From assembly GCF_003024235.1 (NCBI RefSeq), contig NZ_KZ679085.1, positions 124,001-188,000 on the forward strand: a stretch of 64,000 nucleotides of DNA, given 5' to 3'. Numbering within the stretch: position 1 is the stretch's first letter; every line of letters starts with the position of its first letter. A model generated the notes under the pieces. The model worked only from the letters and a program-made list of their open reading frames with translations, was not told the DNA's origin and did no database searches. This document shows positions 24,530-35,692 of the stretch, piece by piece. The stretch is from Arenimonas caeni. Its GTDB lineage: Bacteria > Pseudomonadota > Gammaproteobacteria > Xanthomonadales > Xanthomonadaceae. Both the position numbers and the translations under genes were made by a program.

Positions 24530-26401
24530 TCAGTCCGCCAGGGCTTCTTCGGGCGCCGAAGCAACGAAGTTCGGCACCGAACGACGCCGGGAAACCGGTG
24601 ACGTCAGTTCGAAGAATACCTGGTGGCTGTCGTACTGCTCGACGCCGCAAGCCCCCGTGCGGCACAGCCCGAACGGATCTTCCAGGCGGAATTCGCCCGG
24701 CGGGTAGTCGGCCAGCCGGCGACCGCCGGGGCCGTCGAGGTGGTCGCGGAAGTACGCGACCACGTCATGGTCGAGGTGGTGCGTCTCGGGCATCGCGCGG
24801 CCCGGCGAGGGCATGGCCAGCGCGTTGGCCCGCAGTACCGTGCGCAGCGCCGGGTCCATCGTGACGCCGAAGGCGTCGGTGATGAACCGTCCGATCTCTT
24901 CATGGAAGCGGGCCCAGTCGGTCTCGGCCGGGCGGTTGGCGTTGAAGTTGCGGAACATCGAGGCGATCGCCGGGTAGCTTCCCGGCGCTGACTGCACGCC
25001 CTGCACGAGCCGCTGCACGAGATCGGTGCCCGGCACGCCGTGGTCCCACTGCAGGTGGCGCGACACGTAACGCAGCACGCCGTAGCCGTCGAGGATATTG
25101 AAGCCCAGCCAGAGCGAAACCATGGCGGCCAGGTCCTTCTCGTCGTAGCTGGCGGTGGCGACCAGGAACTTGTTGGCATCGACCCGGATGCGGTGTTCGC
25201 GCAGGTAGTCGGGGTCGGCCATCGGGCTGTTGGGCAGCAACTGCGTGCGGTAGGCCTTGACCCAGATGTCTTCGTCGAAATAGCGCTGCAGGTCGGCCTT
25301 GAAGCTCGCCGGCGTGGCGCCCGGCAGGCCGATCATCAGGTCGGTCGACAGCGGCAGGCCTTCCTCGCGGAAGATCCGCGCCAGCTCGTCGTACTTGTCC
25401 ACGCGGATGTTGTCGCGCCGGATCACCCGCAGGGTCTCGGGGTCGGTCGTCTGGATCGACACCACGCCCTGCCCGCAGATGCCGGCGCGGGCGAAGATCT
25501 TCACGATCTCGGCAATCTTCTCGGTGGCGTTCTTCGGGTAGTTCACCACCACCTCGCGCGGCGCACCGAAGCGCGCCTTGGTTTCGGCGATGAAGGCCGC
25601 GATCTCCACGTCGCGCTGGAACACGCCGAAGTTCGCGTCGGCGATCCAGAGCACCTGGATGCCCTTGCGCCCGATCCATTCGATCTCGGCCTTGACCCGA
25701 TCAAGATCGAAGCGACGGATCTTCTGCTGCGTGGCCGAGCCCCAGTCGCAGAAGGTGCAGGCGTAGGGGCAGCCCCGGTTGGTCTCGATGATGGCCGCCA
25801 CCACCTCGCCGCCGTAGTGGTCGAAATGCCCGCCGAGATAGGGGGACGGCAGGCTGTCGACGTCGGCGATGCGCGGCCGCTCCGGGGTGCGCACCACCCT
25901 GCCCTGCGACCGGTAGCTCAGCCCGGCCACGCCTGACAGCACGTCGAGGCCCTCGCCCGCCTCGCGGCCCGCCAGCGCCTCGAGCAGTTCCACCAGCGTC
26001 TGTTCGCCCTCGCCGCGCACGACCAGGTCCACCTGCGGGTACCGGGCCATGTGCTGCTCGCAGGCCTGGGCGTACTTGGGCGCGCTGGGCCCGCCGTGCA
26101 CGGTGATGTTGCCGCGATCGGCCGCCTTCACCGCCGCCGCCAGGCCCAGGTTGTACTCCTGCGACCACAGGTAGTCGGAAAAGAGCCATATCCCGCGGCC
26201 ATGGCGCTTCCAGAGCGCGTGCATGCCGGCGGCGTCGCGCGAGACGATCGGCAGCGGGTCGTAATGTGCCAGCAGGGCCCCGTCGCGGTGGGCAAAGACC
26301 TGTGCGCGCAGCATGCCGAGGGCAAGCGGCAGGTGGTCCTCATGGTGCGTGACGAAATAGATCGGCACGCGGGCGGGACTTTCCTCCGGGGGGCAGGTCA
26401 T
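24530..26401 (-). CDS. B12-binding-domain radical SAM protein
   Basis: A 623-residue protein starting at ATG 26401 (MTCPPEESPARVPIYFVTHH); the longer open frame upstream overlaps the copL promoter. An N-terminal cobalamin-binding-like Rossmann domain includes HGGPSAPKYAQACEQHM and DLVVRGEGEQT. The radical SAM core carries the 4Fe-4S motif CPYACTFC followed by DWGSATQQKIRRF, then a barrel with GQGVVSIQTTDPETL and LPLSTDLMIGLPG. A C-terminal domain of about 200 residues is not recognised. Members of this superfamily methylate or rearrange unactivated carbons; the substrate is not predictable. It is divergent from the chromosomal copL across 94 bp. Confidence 0.82.
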   Translation of the reverse strand: MTCPPEESPARVPIYFVTHHEDHLPLALGMLRAQVFAHRDGALLAHYDPLPIVSRDAAGMHALWKRHGRGIWLFSDYLWSQEYNLGLAAAVKAADRGNITVHGGPSAPKYAQACEQHMARYPQVDLVVRGEGEQTLVELLEALAGREAGEGLDVLSGVAGLSYRSQGRVVRTPERPRIADVDSLPSPYLGGHFDHYGGEVVAAIIETNRGCPYACTFCDWGSATQQKIRRFDLDRVKAEIEWIGRKGIQVLWIADANFGVFQRDVEIAAFIAETKARFGAPREVVVNYPKNATEKIAEIVKIFARAGICGQGVVSIQTTDPETLRVIRRDNIRVDKYDELARIFREEGLPLSTDLMIGLPGATPASFKADLQRYFDEDIWVKAYRTQLLPNSPMADPDYLREHRIRVDANKFLVATASYDEKDLAAMVSLWLGFNILDGYGVLRYVSRHLQWDHGVPGTDLVQRLVQGVQSAPGSYPAIASMFRNFNANRPAETDWARFHEEIGRFITDAFGVTMDPALRTVLRANALAMPSPGRAMPETHHLDHDVVAYFRDHLDGPGGRRLADYPPGEFRLEDPFGLCRTGACGVEQYDSHQVFFELTSPVSRRRSVPNFVASAPEEALAD

Positions 26402-26495
26402 CTGGCTCCGGGCTGTCTGCTTCCTGAACGAACATAGCACCCGTTCGGGACCGGGAAAACTGCCGGCACGGCCCGGGCGCGCTACACTGGCGAGC

Positions 26496-26843
26496 ATGCC
26501 GCTGTCCCGCCTGCTGACGAACGTGTTGTTGGTCCTGGCCCTCGTGGCCGGCGGGCCACTGCCGGCGTTCGCGGCCGACCCCGGCACCCCGGCGCCGGCA
26601 ACGGCGCCCTGCCACGATTCCGATGGCCCGCCGCCGGCAGCCGCCGATGCCGATGCCGGCGCCGACTGCTGTGGCGGCGAACCGGGCTACTGCGGCTGCG
26701 ACTGCCTGCAGCACGCCGCCGCCGCGCCGCAGCGCCTGCATCGGCAGGCGCATCCGCCGCCGTCCCTGCTGCTGGCCACCGTGTCCGGCAGCGCCCGGCC
26801 GCAACGCCCGGCCAGCCCCGACACCCGACCTCCGATCGCCTGA
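26496..26843 (+). CDS. copL: CopL-family metal-binding regulatory protein (chromosomal copy)
   Basis: A 115-residue exported protein: signal peptide MPLSRLLTNVLLVLALVAGG ending AFAAD, Cys-rich cluster DCCGGEPGYCGCDCLQH and the family ending TRPPIA. It is a paralogue of the protein at 9680-10078 with fewer His residues in the linker. CopL is required for copper induction of downstream genes in Xanthomonas. A -10-like TACACT at 26483-26488 lies only 7 bases before the ATG, suggesting a very short leader. It heads the operon copL-tolC-MCO-DUF411. Confidence 0.85.
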   Translation: MPLSRLLTNVLLVLALVAGGPLPAFAADPGTPAPATAPCHDSDGPPPAAADADAGADCCGGEPGYCGCDCLQHAAAAPQRLHRQAHPPPSLLLATVSGSARPQRPASPDTRPPIA

Positions 26844-26921
26844 GCGCCCGGCGGAACCCAGGTTCCGCACGCCCCGCCCTGCCCGCCCGCCGTGCGCGGG
26901 CCCGACGATCGGAGATCCACC

Positions 26922-28475
26922 ATGAATCGCTTCCCCGCCCGCGCCCTCCTGGCGCTGGCCCTGGGCGCCAGCCTCGCTGGCTGCGCCTCGCTGGCGCCGC
27001 AGCCGCGCGACGCCGACATCAGCCAACTGCTGTCCGAACGCGGCGGCCCGTCCGTGGACTGGTCGTCGCTGTCGGCGCCGCCGTCCGAGCATGCGCGCAT
27101 CGCGCAGTGGCTGGACGAACCGATGACGCTCGAGGCCGCCACCCGCGTGGCCATGCTGCGCAGCCCGCGCCTGCGCGAGTACTACGCGCGCCTGGGCCTG
27201 GCCCGCGCCGAGGTACTCGAGGCCGTCGAGATCGGGAACCCGCGCCTGTCCTTCCAGCGCCTGTCCGTCGAAGGCGGCGGCCATGTGCGCAGCACCGGCC
27301 TGTCGCTGCCCCTTTTCGACCTGCTGCTGCTGCCGGCGAACGCGCGCCTGGCCGGCAAGGACTACGAACGCGCCCGCTACGAAGTGGCCGGTGCCGTGCT
27401 CGACACCGTCGCCGACGTGGAGTCGGCCTGGTACGCCTACGTCACCGCGCGCCAGGTGGCCGGCATGCGCGAGGCCGTGGCCGAAGGCACCGCCGCCAGC
27501 GCCGAGCTGGCCGCGCGCTTCCACGCAGCGGGCAACATCAGCGCGCTGCAGCTGGCGCAGGAGCAGGCCGCGGCCAGCCAGGCGCGCATCGGCGCGCTGC
27601 AGGCCCGGGCCGATGCCGCGCGCCACCGCCTCGGGCTGGTCACGCTGCTGGGCCTTCGCGGCGAGGAAGCGACGTGGGAAGCCAGCGATACCCTGCCCCT
27701 GCCCGTGCCGGCCGAGGACGAGCCGGCGCAGCTGCTCGAACTGGCCCGCGCCGGCAACCTCGAACTGCTCGCCGCCCGGGCCGAGGCCGAGGTGCTCGCC
27801 GACGCGCTGGGATTGACCCGCGCACTGCGCTGGATCGGCGGCAGCGAGATCGGCTACGAGCGCGAGAAGGAAGGTGACGGCAGCGTGCTGCGCGGCCCGG
27901 ATATCTCGCTCGAGCTGCCGGTGTTCAACCAGGGCCAGGCGAAGCTGGCCAGGGCCGAGGCGCGACTCGCCGCGGCGCTGGCGCGCGTGCAGCAGGCGGA
28001 ACTGTCGGCCGAGAACGGCGTGCTCACCGGCACCCAGGCCGTGGCGGCGATGCGCGAGGTGGTGCAAACCCACCGGCTGGCGCTGGTGCCGCAGCGCGAG
28101 TCCATCGTGGCGCGCCAGCAGGAGCGCCAGAACTTCATGCTGATCGGCGTGTTCGAGCTGATCCAGGCCAAGGTGGCCGAGTACGACGCCTACCAGTCCT
28201 ACCTCGAGGCCGTGCGCGACTACTGGCTCGTCCGGGTCGAACTGGCCCGCGTCGTGGGCCACCGCCTGCCGAGCGACGCCGGCATCGAGGCGCGCACGCC
28301 TTCGCTCGACGCCATCCTGGGGCCGCCCGAGGCTCCGGCGATGGACCACTCGCAGCACCAGGGCATGGACCACTCCGGCCACGACATGTCGCCCAAGGCC
28401 GGAGACAAGCCCGCGCCGAAGGCCGAAGAACCCGAAGACGAACACCAGCACCACCACCACGGAGCCACGCCATGA
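26922..28475 (+). CDS. TolC-family outer membrane lipoprotein (chromosomal copy)
   Basis: A 517-residue protein starting at ATG 26922 behind CGGAGA. Lipobox LGASLAGCASLA, then the OEP channel domain; segments such as VEAVEIGNPRLSFQRL, NFMLIGVFELIQAKV and IGGSEIGYEREKEGDG are nearly the same as in the paralogue at 10177-12018. The C-terminal tail is short: two MDHS motifs (PAMDHSQHQGMDHSGHDMS), then a Lys/Glu-rich end with HQHHHHG. The 28-residue Met/His repeats of the transposon copy are absent. The stop overlaps the oxidase start by 4 bp, as in the transposon operon. Confidence 0.85.
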   Translation: MNRFPARALLALALGASLAGCASLAPQPRDADISQLLSERGGPSVDWSSLSAPPSEHARIAQWLDEPMTLEAATRVAMLRSPRLREYYARLGLARAEVLEAVEIGNPRLSFQRLSVEGGGHVRSTGLSLPLFDLLLLPANARLAGKDYERARYEVAGAVLDTVADVESAWYAYVTARQVAGMREAVAEGTAASAELAARFHAAGNISALQLAQEQAAASQARIGALQARADAARHRLGLVTLLGLRGEEATWEASDTLPLPVPAEDEPAQLLELARAGNLELLAARAEAEVLADALGLTRALRWIGGSEIGYEREKEGDGSVLRGPDISLELPVFNQGQAKLARAEARLAAALARVQQAELSAENGVLTGTQAVAAMREVVQTHRLALVPQRESIVARQQERQNFMLIGVFELIQAKVAEYDAYQSYLEAVRDYWLVRVELARVVGHRLPSDAGIEARTPSLDAILGPPEAPAMDHSQHQGMDHSGHDMSPKAGDKPAPKAEEPEDEHQHHHHGATP

Positions 28476-29779
28476 GCCTTTCCCGACGCAAGCTGCTGAT
28501 CGGCGCCGGTGCCGGCCTGGCCGGCGCGGCCGCGATGCCGACCCTGGCCCGGACCGCCCCCGCCGAGCGCGTGGACACTGCCAGCGCACCGCCGGCGCGT
28601 CGCGCCCACGGCAAGGTACGCACCCTCAACGGCTGGTCGCTGCCGCACCGCATGGTCGGCGGCGTCAAGGAGTTCCATTTGGTCGCCGAGGAAATCGAGC
28701 ACGAGTTCGCACCCGGTTCCAATGCCACCTGCTGGGGCTACAACGGCTCCACGCCCGGCCCGACCATCGAGGCCACGGAAGGCGAGCGTGTGCGCATCTA
28801 CGTCACCAACCGACTCGGCGAGCCGACCACCATCCACTGGCACGGGCTGGTCCTGCCCAGCGGCATGGACGGCGTCGGCGGCCTGAGCCAGCCGCAGATC
28901 CAGCCCGGCGAAACCTACGCCTACGAGTTCGACCTGGTGCAGCACGGCACCCACATGTACCACCCGCACGCCGACGAGATGGTGCAGCTGGCGATGGGCA
29001 TGATGGGCCTGTTCATCATCCACCCGAAGGCCGGCGACCATGTCGACCGCGACTACGCGCTGATCCTGCACAACTTCGCCCTGCATCCGGGCACCTACCG
29101 GCCTGATCCCTCGGTGATGCAGGATTTCGACCTGTGGACCTTCAACTCCAAGGTCTACCCGGCGATCGAACCGATGGTGGCGCGCACCGGCGAGCGGGTG
29201 CGCATCCGGGTGGGCAACCTGAGCATGTGGAACCACCCGATCCACCTGCATGGCGTGCAGTTCGAGGTGACCGGCGGCGACGGCGGCCGCTGGCCGAAGT
29301 CGCAGTGGCGGCGCGAGGTGACCGAGATCGTCGGCGTCGGCCAGATGCGCGACATCGAATTCACCGCCGTGCCCGGGGACTGGGCCTTCCACTGCCACAT
29401 GTCGCACCACACCATGGGCCCGATGGGCCACGAGATCCCCAATACGCTGGGCGTCGACCAGTCGGGCGTGGAGCAGAAGATCCGGCGCATGCTGCCGGGC
29501 TACATGGCCATGGGCCAGCACGGCATGTCGGGGCACCAGGAACACACCGACAGCGGCCACATGAAGGGACCGGAGAACACGCTGGCGATGATGGCCGGCA
29601 AGGGCCCGTTCGGTAACATCGAGATGGGCGGCATGTTCACCGTGGTGAAGGTGCGCGACGACGTGCGCCCGGGCGACTTCAGCGACCCGGGCTGGTACCG
29701 CAATCCACCGGGCACCGTGGCCCGGCGCGTGAGTTCCGATCCCGCCTTCGGCGCGCCCGTGCGCCGCGGCAAGGCTTGA
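28472..29779 (+). CDS. Periplasmic multicopper oxidase (chromosomal copy)
   Basis: A 435-residue multicopper oxidase. Tat signal SRRKLLIGAGAGLAGAAAM; copper motifs IHWHG, HMYHPHADE, HPIHLHG and FHCHMSHHTMGPM are all intact. It is closely similar to the transposon copy along its whole length, including the C-terminal Met-rich stretch TLAMMAGKGPFGNIEMGGMF. It probably oxidises periplasmic Cu(I). It is coupled to the TolC gene upstream and followed after 16 bp by the DUF411 gene; the cytochrome c and NTF2-like genes found in the transposon operon are missing between them. Confidence 0.9.
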   Translation: MSLSRRKLLIGAGAGLAGAAAMPTLARTAPAERVDTASAPPARRAHGKVRTLNGWSLPHRMVGGVKEFHLVAEEIEHEFAPGSNATCWGYNGSTPGPTIEATEGERVRIYVTNRLGEPTTIHWHGLVLPSGMDGVGGLSQPQIQPGETYAYEFDLVQHGTHMYHPHADEMVQLAMGMMGLFIIHPKAGDHVDRDYALILHNFALHPGTYRPDPSVMQDFDLWTFNSKVYPAIEPMVARTGERVRIRVGNLSMWNHPIHLHGVQFEVTGGDGGRWPKSQWRREVTEIVGVGQMRDIEFTAVPGDWAFHCHMSHHTMGPMGHEIPNTLGVDQSGVEQKIRRMLPGYMAMGQHGMSGHQEHTDSGHMKGPENTLAMMAGKGPFGNIEMGGMFTVVKVRDDVRPGDFSDPGWYRNPPGTVARRVSSDPAFGAPVRRGKA

Positions 29780-29795
29780 ACCAAGGAGATCCGAG

Positions 29796-30278
29796 ATGAA
29801 GACGATGCGTAACCTGTTCGCGCTGCTTGCGGCCCTGGCCGCGGCGCCCGCGTTCGCCGACGCGCCCGCCAATGCCAGCCCGGTGCACAACGATCCGCTG
29901 CCGCTGGTCACCGTGCACAAGAGCCCTTACTGCGGCTGCTGCCTGAAGTGGATCGAGCACATGCAGGCCGAGGGCTTCGAAGTGCAGGTCGTCGAAACCC
30001 AGGACATGGGGCCGGTGAAAGCCCGGGTAGGCATTCCGCCGGCCAAGGGCTCCTGCCACACCGCCGAGGTCGATGGCTACTTCGTCGAAGGCCACGTGCC
30101 CGCGGCCGACGTGAAGCGCCTGCTGGCCGAGCGTCCCGAGGCCCGCGGCCTCACCGTGCCCGGCATGCCGATCGGTTCGCCCGGCATGGAAGCACCCGAC
30201 GGCCGCGTGCAGCCCTACACCGTCGAGCTGATCACGCCCGACGGCAAGGCCGAGCCGTTCGCGCGGCACGGCGACTGA
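29796..30278 (+). CDS. DUF411 periplasmic metal-binding protein (chromosomal copy)
   Basis: A 160-residue protein with signal peptide MKTMRNLFALLAALAAAPAFA and the DUF411 core: VHKSPYCGCCLKWIEHM (CxCC site), GIPPAKGSCHTAEVDGYFVE and GLTVPGMPIGSPGM. A copper-binding role in the periplasm is supported by family knowledge and by its place in the operon. AAGGAGA precedes the ATG. It ends 10 bp before the CueR-type promoter of copA, so transcription of copA may be both coupled and independent. Confidence 0.85.
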   Translation: MKTMRNLFALLAALAAAPAFADAPANASPVHNDPLPLVTVHKSPYCGCCLKWIEHMQAEGFEVQVVETQDMGPVKARVGIPPAKGSCHTAEVDGYFVEGHVPAADVKRLLAERPEARGLTVPGMPIGSPGMEAPDGRVQPYTVELITPDGKAEPFARHGD

Positions 30279-30288
30279 ACCGCCCGGG

Positions 30289-30319
30289 TTGACCTTGACA
30301 CAATGGCAAGGGTGATCCT
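30289..30319 (+). promoter_or_regulatory. CueR-type copper-responsive promoter of copA
   Basis: A -35 TTGACC (30289-30294) and a -10-like GATCCT (30314-30319) are separated by 19 bp, the long spacer diagnostic of MerR-family activated promoters. The spacer contains the dyad CCTTG-acacaatgg-CAAGG, the CueR/HmrR operator pattern. It lies 28 bp upstream of the copA start, and the cueR gene is the next gene after copA, so a closed copper-sensing loop is likely. Confidence 0.85.
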
Positions 30320-30346
30320 GCAGGCCTGCCCTGCCGGAGAACCAGG

Positions 30347-32833
<2,487 letters not shown>

Positions 32834-32843
32834 GGAGGTCGCC

Positions 32844-33311
32844 ATGGCAAGGCACGTCGTCCGCCCGGAACTGTCCGAGGCGAAGGAACAGGGCTTCCAC
32901 AACATCGGCGAGGCGTCGGCGCTGACCGGTGTGTCCGCCAAGATGATCAGGCATTACGAGTCGATCGGGCTGGTGCCGCCGGCCAGCCGCACTTTCGCCA
33001 ACTACCGGCTCTACAACGACGCCGACCTGCACCGCCTGCGCTTCATCAAGCGGGCGCGCACGCTGGGCTTTTCGATGAAGCAGATCGAACAGCTGCTGGG
33101 CCTCTGGGCCGACCCCGGCCGCAGCAGCGCCGAGGTCAAGCAGCTGGCGCTCGCGCATGCCGCCACGCTCGAGGCGCGCATCCGCGAGATGCAGGCCATG
33201 CAGCGCACGCTGCAGTTACTGGCCCGGCACTGCCACGGCGACCAGCGACCGGATTGCCCGATCCTCGACGACCTCGCCGGCGGGCCGGCGCATCAGCCGA
33301 CCGGTCGGTAA
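32844..33311 (+). CDS. cueR: Cu(I)-responsive MerR-family regulator CueR
   Basis: A 155-residue MerR-family activator. The winged helix reads HNIGEASALTGVSAKMIRHY and YESIGLVPPASR, followed by the dimerisation helix. The metal loop CHGDQRPDCPIL has two cysteines eight residues apart, as in CueR (CPGDDSADCPI), selecting +1 ions. The N-terminus has a 16-residue extension before the usual start of the fold. Its expected operator is the 19-bp-spaced promoter at 30289. The last 19 bp overlap, tail to tail, the convergent phosphopantetheinyl transferase gene. The transposon copper operon has no such regulator inside this window. Confidence 0.9.
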   Translation: MARHVVRPELSEAKEQGFHNIGEASALTGVSAKMIRHYESIGLVPPASRTFANYRLYNDADLHRLRFIKRARTLGFSMKQIEQLLGLWADPGRSSAEVKQLALAHAATLEARIREMQAMQRTLQLLARHCHGDQRPDCPILDDLAGGPAHQPTGR

Positions 33312-33976
33312 CGCCAGCCGCGGGCCACGCCCACCGGCCCGGTGCTCTCCAGTTCGGGCAACACGCCAGGCCAGGCCGCCAGCGCCAACGCGCCCTCGCA
33401 CGGCAGCGCCCAACTGAAGGCCTCCGCTTCGCCATCCGGCGCCATTTCGCTGGCGATATGGCGCGCAGCGTGCGGCTGCAGGCCCTGGCCGCCGCGTTTG
33501 CCGAAGACTTCCTTCAGCGCCCAGGTGGTGTTGAAGGCGGCGAGCCTGTCCGACGGCGCAAGCGCCTCGCGGCGCGCGATCTCCGCTGGCGCGAACACGT
33601 GCCGGGCCAGTGCGTCGTAGTCGCGCTCGCGTCGCGGGACCTCCACGTCCAGCCCGATCGCCCGGGTGGCGACTGCCACGGCCAGCCAGTCACCGCTGTG
33701 GCTGATCGAAGCGCACAGCCGCACGTCTCCGGGGCCCTCCAGCCAGGGCTGGCCGTCGGGCGCGGCAGCCAGCCGCCAGTCCCGCGTCATGCCGCCGGCG
33801 AACCCGGCCGCCAGTGCACGCACCTGCCAGTGGCCGGCCAGGAACTGCCGGCGCCGAAGCGGCGCCGACAGGCCGGCCAGGCGCGACTGCTCCGCCGCCG
33901 TGAGCCAGCCGTGCGGATCGCCGTACGGCACGCCGGCCGCGTCGAGCCCGCCCAGCCAGAGCCGGCAGCCGTCCAT
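33293..33976 (-). CDS. Sfp-type 4'-phosphopantetheinyl transferase
   Basis: A 227-residue transferase that would convert the pathway ACPs to their holo form. Start ATG 33976 (MDGCRLWLGG). Motifs: ASISHSGDWLAVAVA (P2 region), IGLDVEVPRRE (the Mg-binding D-x-E), and WALKEVFGK (the WxxKEA-like element), in the right order and spacing for the Sfp/HetI class. It is the last gene of the aryl-polyene operon, 8 bp after the preceding gene, and its 3' end overlaps convergent cueR by 19 bp. Confidence 0.85.
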   Translation of the reverse strand: MDGCRLWLGGLDAAGVPYGDPHGWLTAAEQSRLAGLSAPLRRRQFLAGHWQVRALAAGFAGGMTRDWRLAAAPDGQPWLEGPGDVRLCASISHSGDWLAVAVATRAIGLDVEVPRRERDYDALARHVFAPAEIARREALAPSDRLAAFNTTWALKEVFGKRGGQGLQPHAARHIASEMAPDGEAEAFSWALPCEGALALAAWPGVLPELESTGPVGVARGWRYRPVG

Positions 33977-33984
33977 GCCTTGGC

Positions 33985-34425
33985 TCAGCGCGACACGACG
34001 GCGTAGGTACCCTTCAGGGCCACGCCGGCCATGATGTTGCCGGCCGCGCACTCGTACTGGGTGGCGCTGCGGAATTCCTTCTTCTTGTAGTTGCTGACGA
34101 TGTCGACCACGGCGTTGGCGCCCTTGGCACGGGCCTGGTCCTGCATCGCCACCAGCACGCTCATCAGCACCCAGCGGCAGGCTTCCTCGTCGCTCTTGTT
34201 GAGCGCGTTGGTCTTGCGGTTGGACTGCGCGGCGCCGAGCCGCTGGCTGACCGCCGGCGTGCGCGCACCGGCCAGGTGGAAGCTGACCGAACCATCGAGG
34301 GTGCCGTCGGCCAGGCCGGACTTCACCGCTTCCTGGAAGTCCAGGTGCAGGCGGCTGTCGCGCGCCTGCGCCGGCGCGGCCAGCAGCAGGGTGGCGGCGA
34401 GGGCGAGGATGGAAAGTCGGTTCAT
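33985..34425 (-). CDS. Exported YbjQ-like protein of the pigment cluster
   Basis: A 146-residue protein with a signal peptide (MNRLSILALAATLLLAAPAQA). The C-terminal part, AKGANAVVDIVSNYKKKEF followed by CAAGNIMAGVALKGTYAVV, resembles the YbjQ/UPF0145-type fold. Homologues in aryl-polyene clusters are often labelled as excinuclease subunits, a name with no support in this sequence. Its role in pigment formation is unknown; export and operon position suggest an envelope function. GGAGA precedes the ATG. Confidence 0.6.
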   Translation of the reverse strand: MNRLSILALAATLLLAAPAQARDSRLHLDFQEAVKSGLADGTLDGSVSFHLAGARTPAVSQRLGAAQSNRKTNALNKSDEEACRWVLMSVLVAMQDQARAKGANAVVDIVSNYKKKEFRSATQYECAAGNIMAGVALKGTYAVVSR

Positions 34426-34444
34426 CTCGGGTCTCCTTTTGGGT

Positions 34445-35692
34445 TCATGGCGTCCAGCGGCGCAGCACCAGCGAGGTGTTGATGCCGCCGAAGGCGAAGT
34501 TGTTGCTCATGGCGAATTCCGCGTCCAGCGCCCGGCCGTCACCGGTGATGTAGTCGAGCCGGCCGCAGCGCGGGTCGACGTTGCGCAGGTTGAGCGTGGG
34601 ATGCACCCAGCCCTCGCGCAGCATCTCCAGGGTCACCCAGGCCTCGATCGCGCCGCAGGCGCCGAGGGTGTGGCCGGTGTAGCTCTTGAGCGAGCTGATC
34701 GGCTGGCCTTCGCCGAACACCGCCTCGGTCGCCGTGCTTTCGGCGATGTCGCCATGGCCGGTGGCGGTGCCGTGGGCGTTGACGTAGGCGATGTCGCCCG
34801 GGGCGAGGCCCGCGTCCTCCAGCGCCAGGCGCATGGCCTGGGCCATGGTCGCGGCATTGGGCTGGGTGACGTGCTGGCCGTCGCTGTTGGTGCCGTAGCC
34901 GATGATCTCGCCATGGATGGTGGCGCCACGCGCCAGCGCGTGATCGAGATCCTCGAGCACGAGGGTGCAGGCGCCCTCGCCCACCACCAGGCCGTCGCGG
35001 TCGGCGTCGAAGGGACGCGGCGTCAGCTCCGGCGTGTCGTTGGCGTTGGAGGTGGCGAACAGCGTGTCGAACACCGTGGCGGCGGTGACGTCGAGCTCCT
35101 CCGAGCCGCCGGCCAGCATCGCCACCTGGCGGCCGGCGCGGATGGCCTCGTAGGCGTAGCCGATGCCCTGGCTGCCCGAGGTGCAGGCGCTGGAGGTGGT
35201 GACGATGCGGCCGGTGATGCCGAAGTGCACGCCCATGTTCACCGGCGCGGTGTGGCTCATCATCTTGATGTAGGTGGTGGCGTTGATGTACTGCGTGTTG
35301 AACTCCGCCAACATGCGGCCGAAGTCGCCCATAGAGGACGGCGTGCCGGCCGAGGACCCGTAGGAAATGCCCACCTTGCCCGAGTGCAGCAGCGGGTCGC
35401 CGAGCAGGCCGGCATCGGCCAGCGCCCGCTCGCTGGCCAGCGTGGCCAGCAGCGCCACGCGCCCCATGCTGCGGGTGGCCTTGCGGTTGAAGTGCGCCGG
35501 CAGTTCGAACTCGGCCGCCGGCACGCCCAGGCGGGTATTGAGGCCGCGGTAGCGGCCCCAGTCGTCGAAGCGGCGCACGGCGTTGCGGCCCGAGCGCAGG
35601 TGCGCCAGCACCGAGGGCCAGTCGTGGCCCAGCGGCGTGATCGCACCGCGGCCGGTGATCACGACGCGGCGTTCGGAAACGGCCCGGCTCAC
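34445..35692 (-). CDS. Beta-ketoacyl-ACP synthase (FabF-like) for polyene elongation
   Basis: A 415-residue ketosynthase. GTG start at 35692 overlaps the ketoreductase stop (GTGA), beginning VSRAVSERRVVITGRGAITP. The thiolase fold and catalytic triad are complete: Cys in TTSSACTSGSQG, His in NAHGTATGHGD and His in SYTGHTLGACGA; the C-terminal FGGINTSLVL is canonical. It extends the polyene chain on ACP. Corresponds to the ApeO/ApeR-type KS of aryl-polyene clusters. Confidence 0.88.
   Translation of the reverse strand: MSRAVSERRVVITGRGAITPLGHDWPSVLAHLRSGRNAVRRFDDWGRYRGLNTRLGVPAAEFELPAHFNRKATRSMGRVALLATLASERALADAGLLGDPLLHSGKVGISYGSSAGTPSSMGDFGRMLAEFNTQYINATTYIKMMSHTAPVNMGVHFGITGRIVTTSSACTSGSQGIGYAYEAIRAGRQVAMLAGGSEELDVTAATVFDTLFATSNANDTPELTPRPFDADRDGLVVGEGACTLVLEDLDHALARGATIHGEIIGYGTNSDGQHVTQPNAATMAQAMRLALEDAGLAPGDIAYVNAHGTATGHGDIAESTATEAVFGEGQPISSLKSYTGHTLGACGAIEAWVTLEMLREGWVHPTLNLRNVDPRCGRLDYITGDGRALDAEFAMSNNFAFGGINTSLVLRRWTP

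Noticed and set aside
33985..34425. Excinuclease ABC subunit
   Set aside because: No ATPase or zinc motifs; it is a small exported YbjQ-like protein despite the label such proteins often receive.
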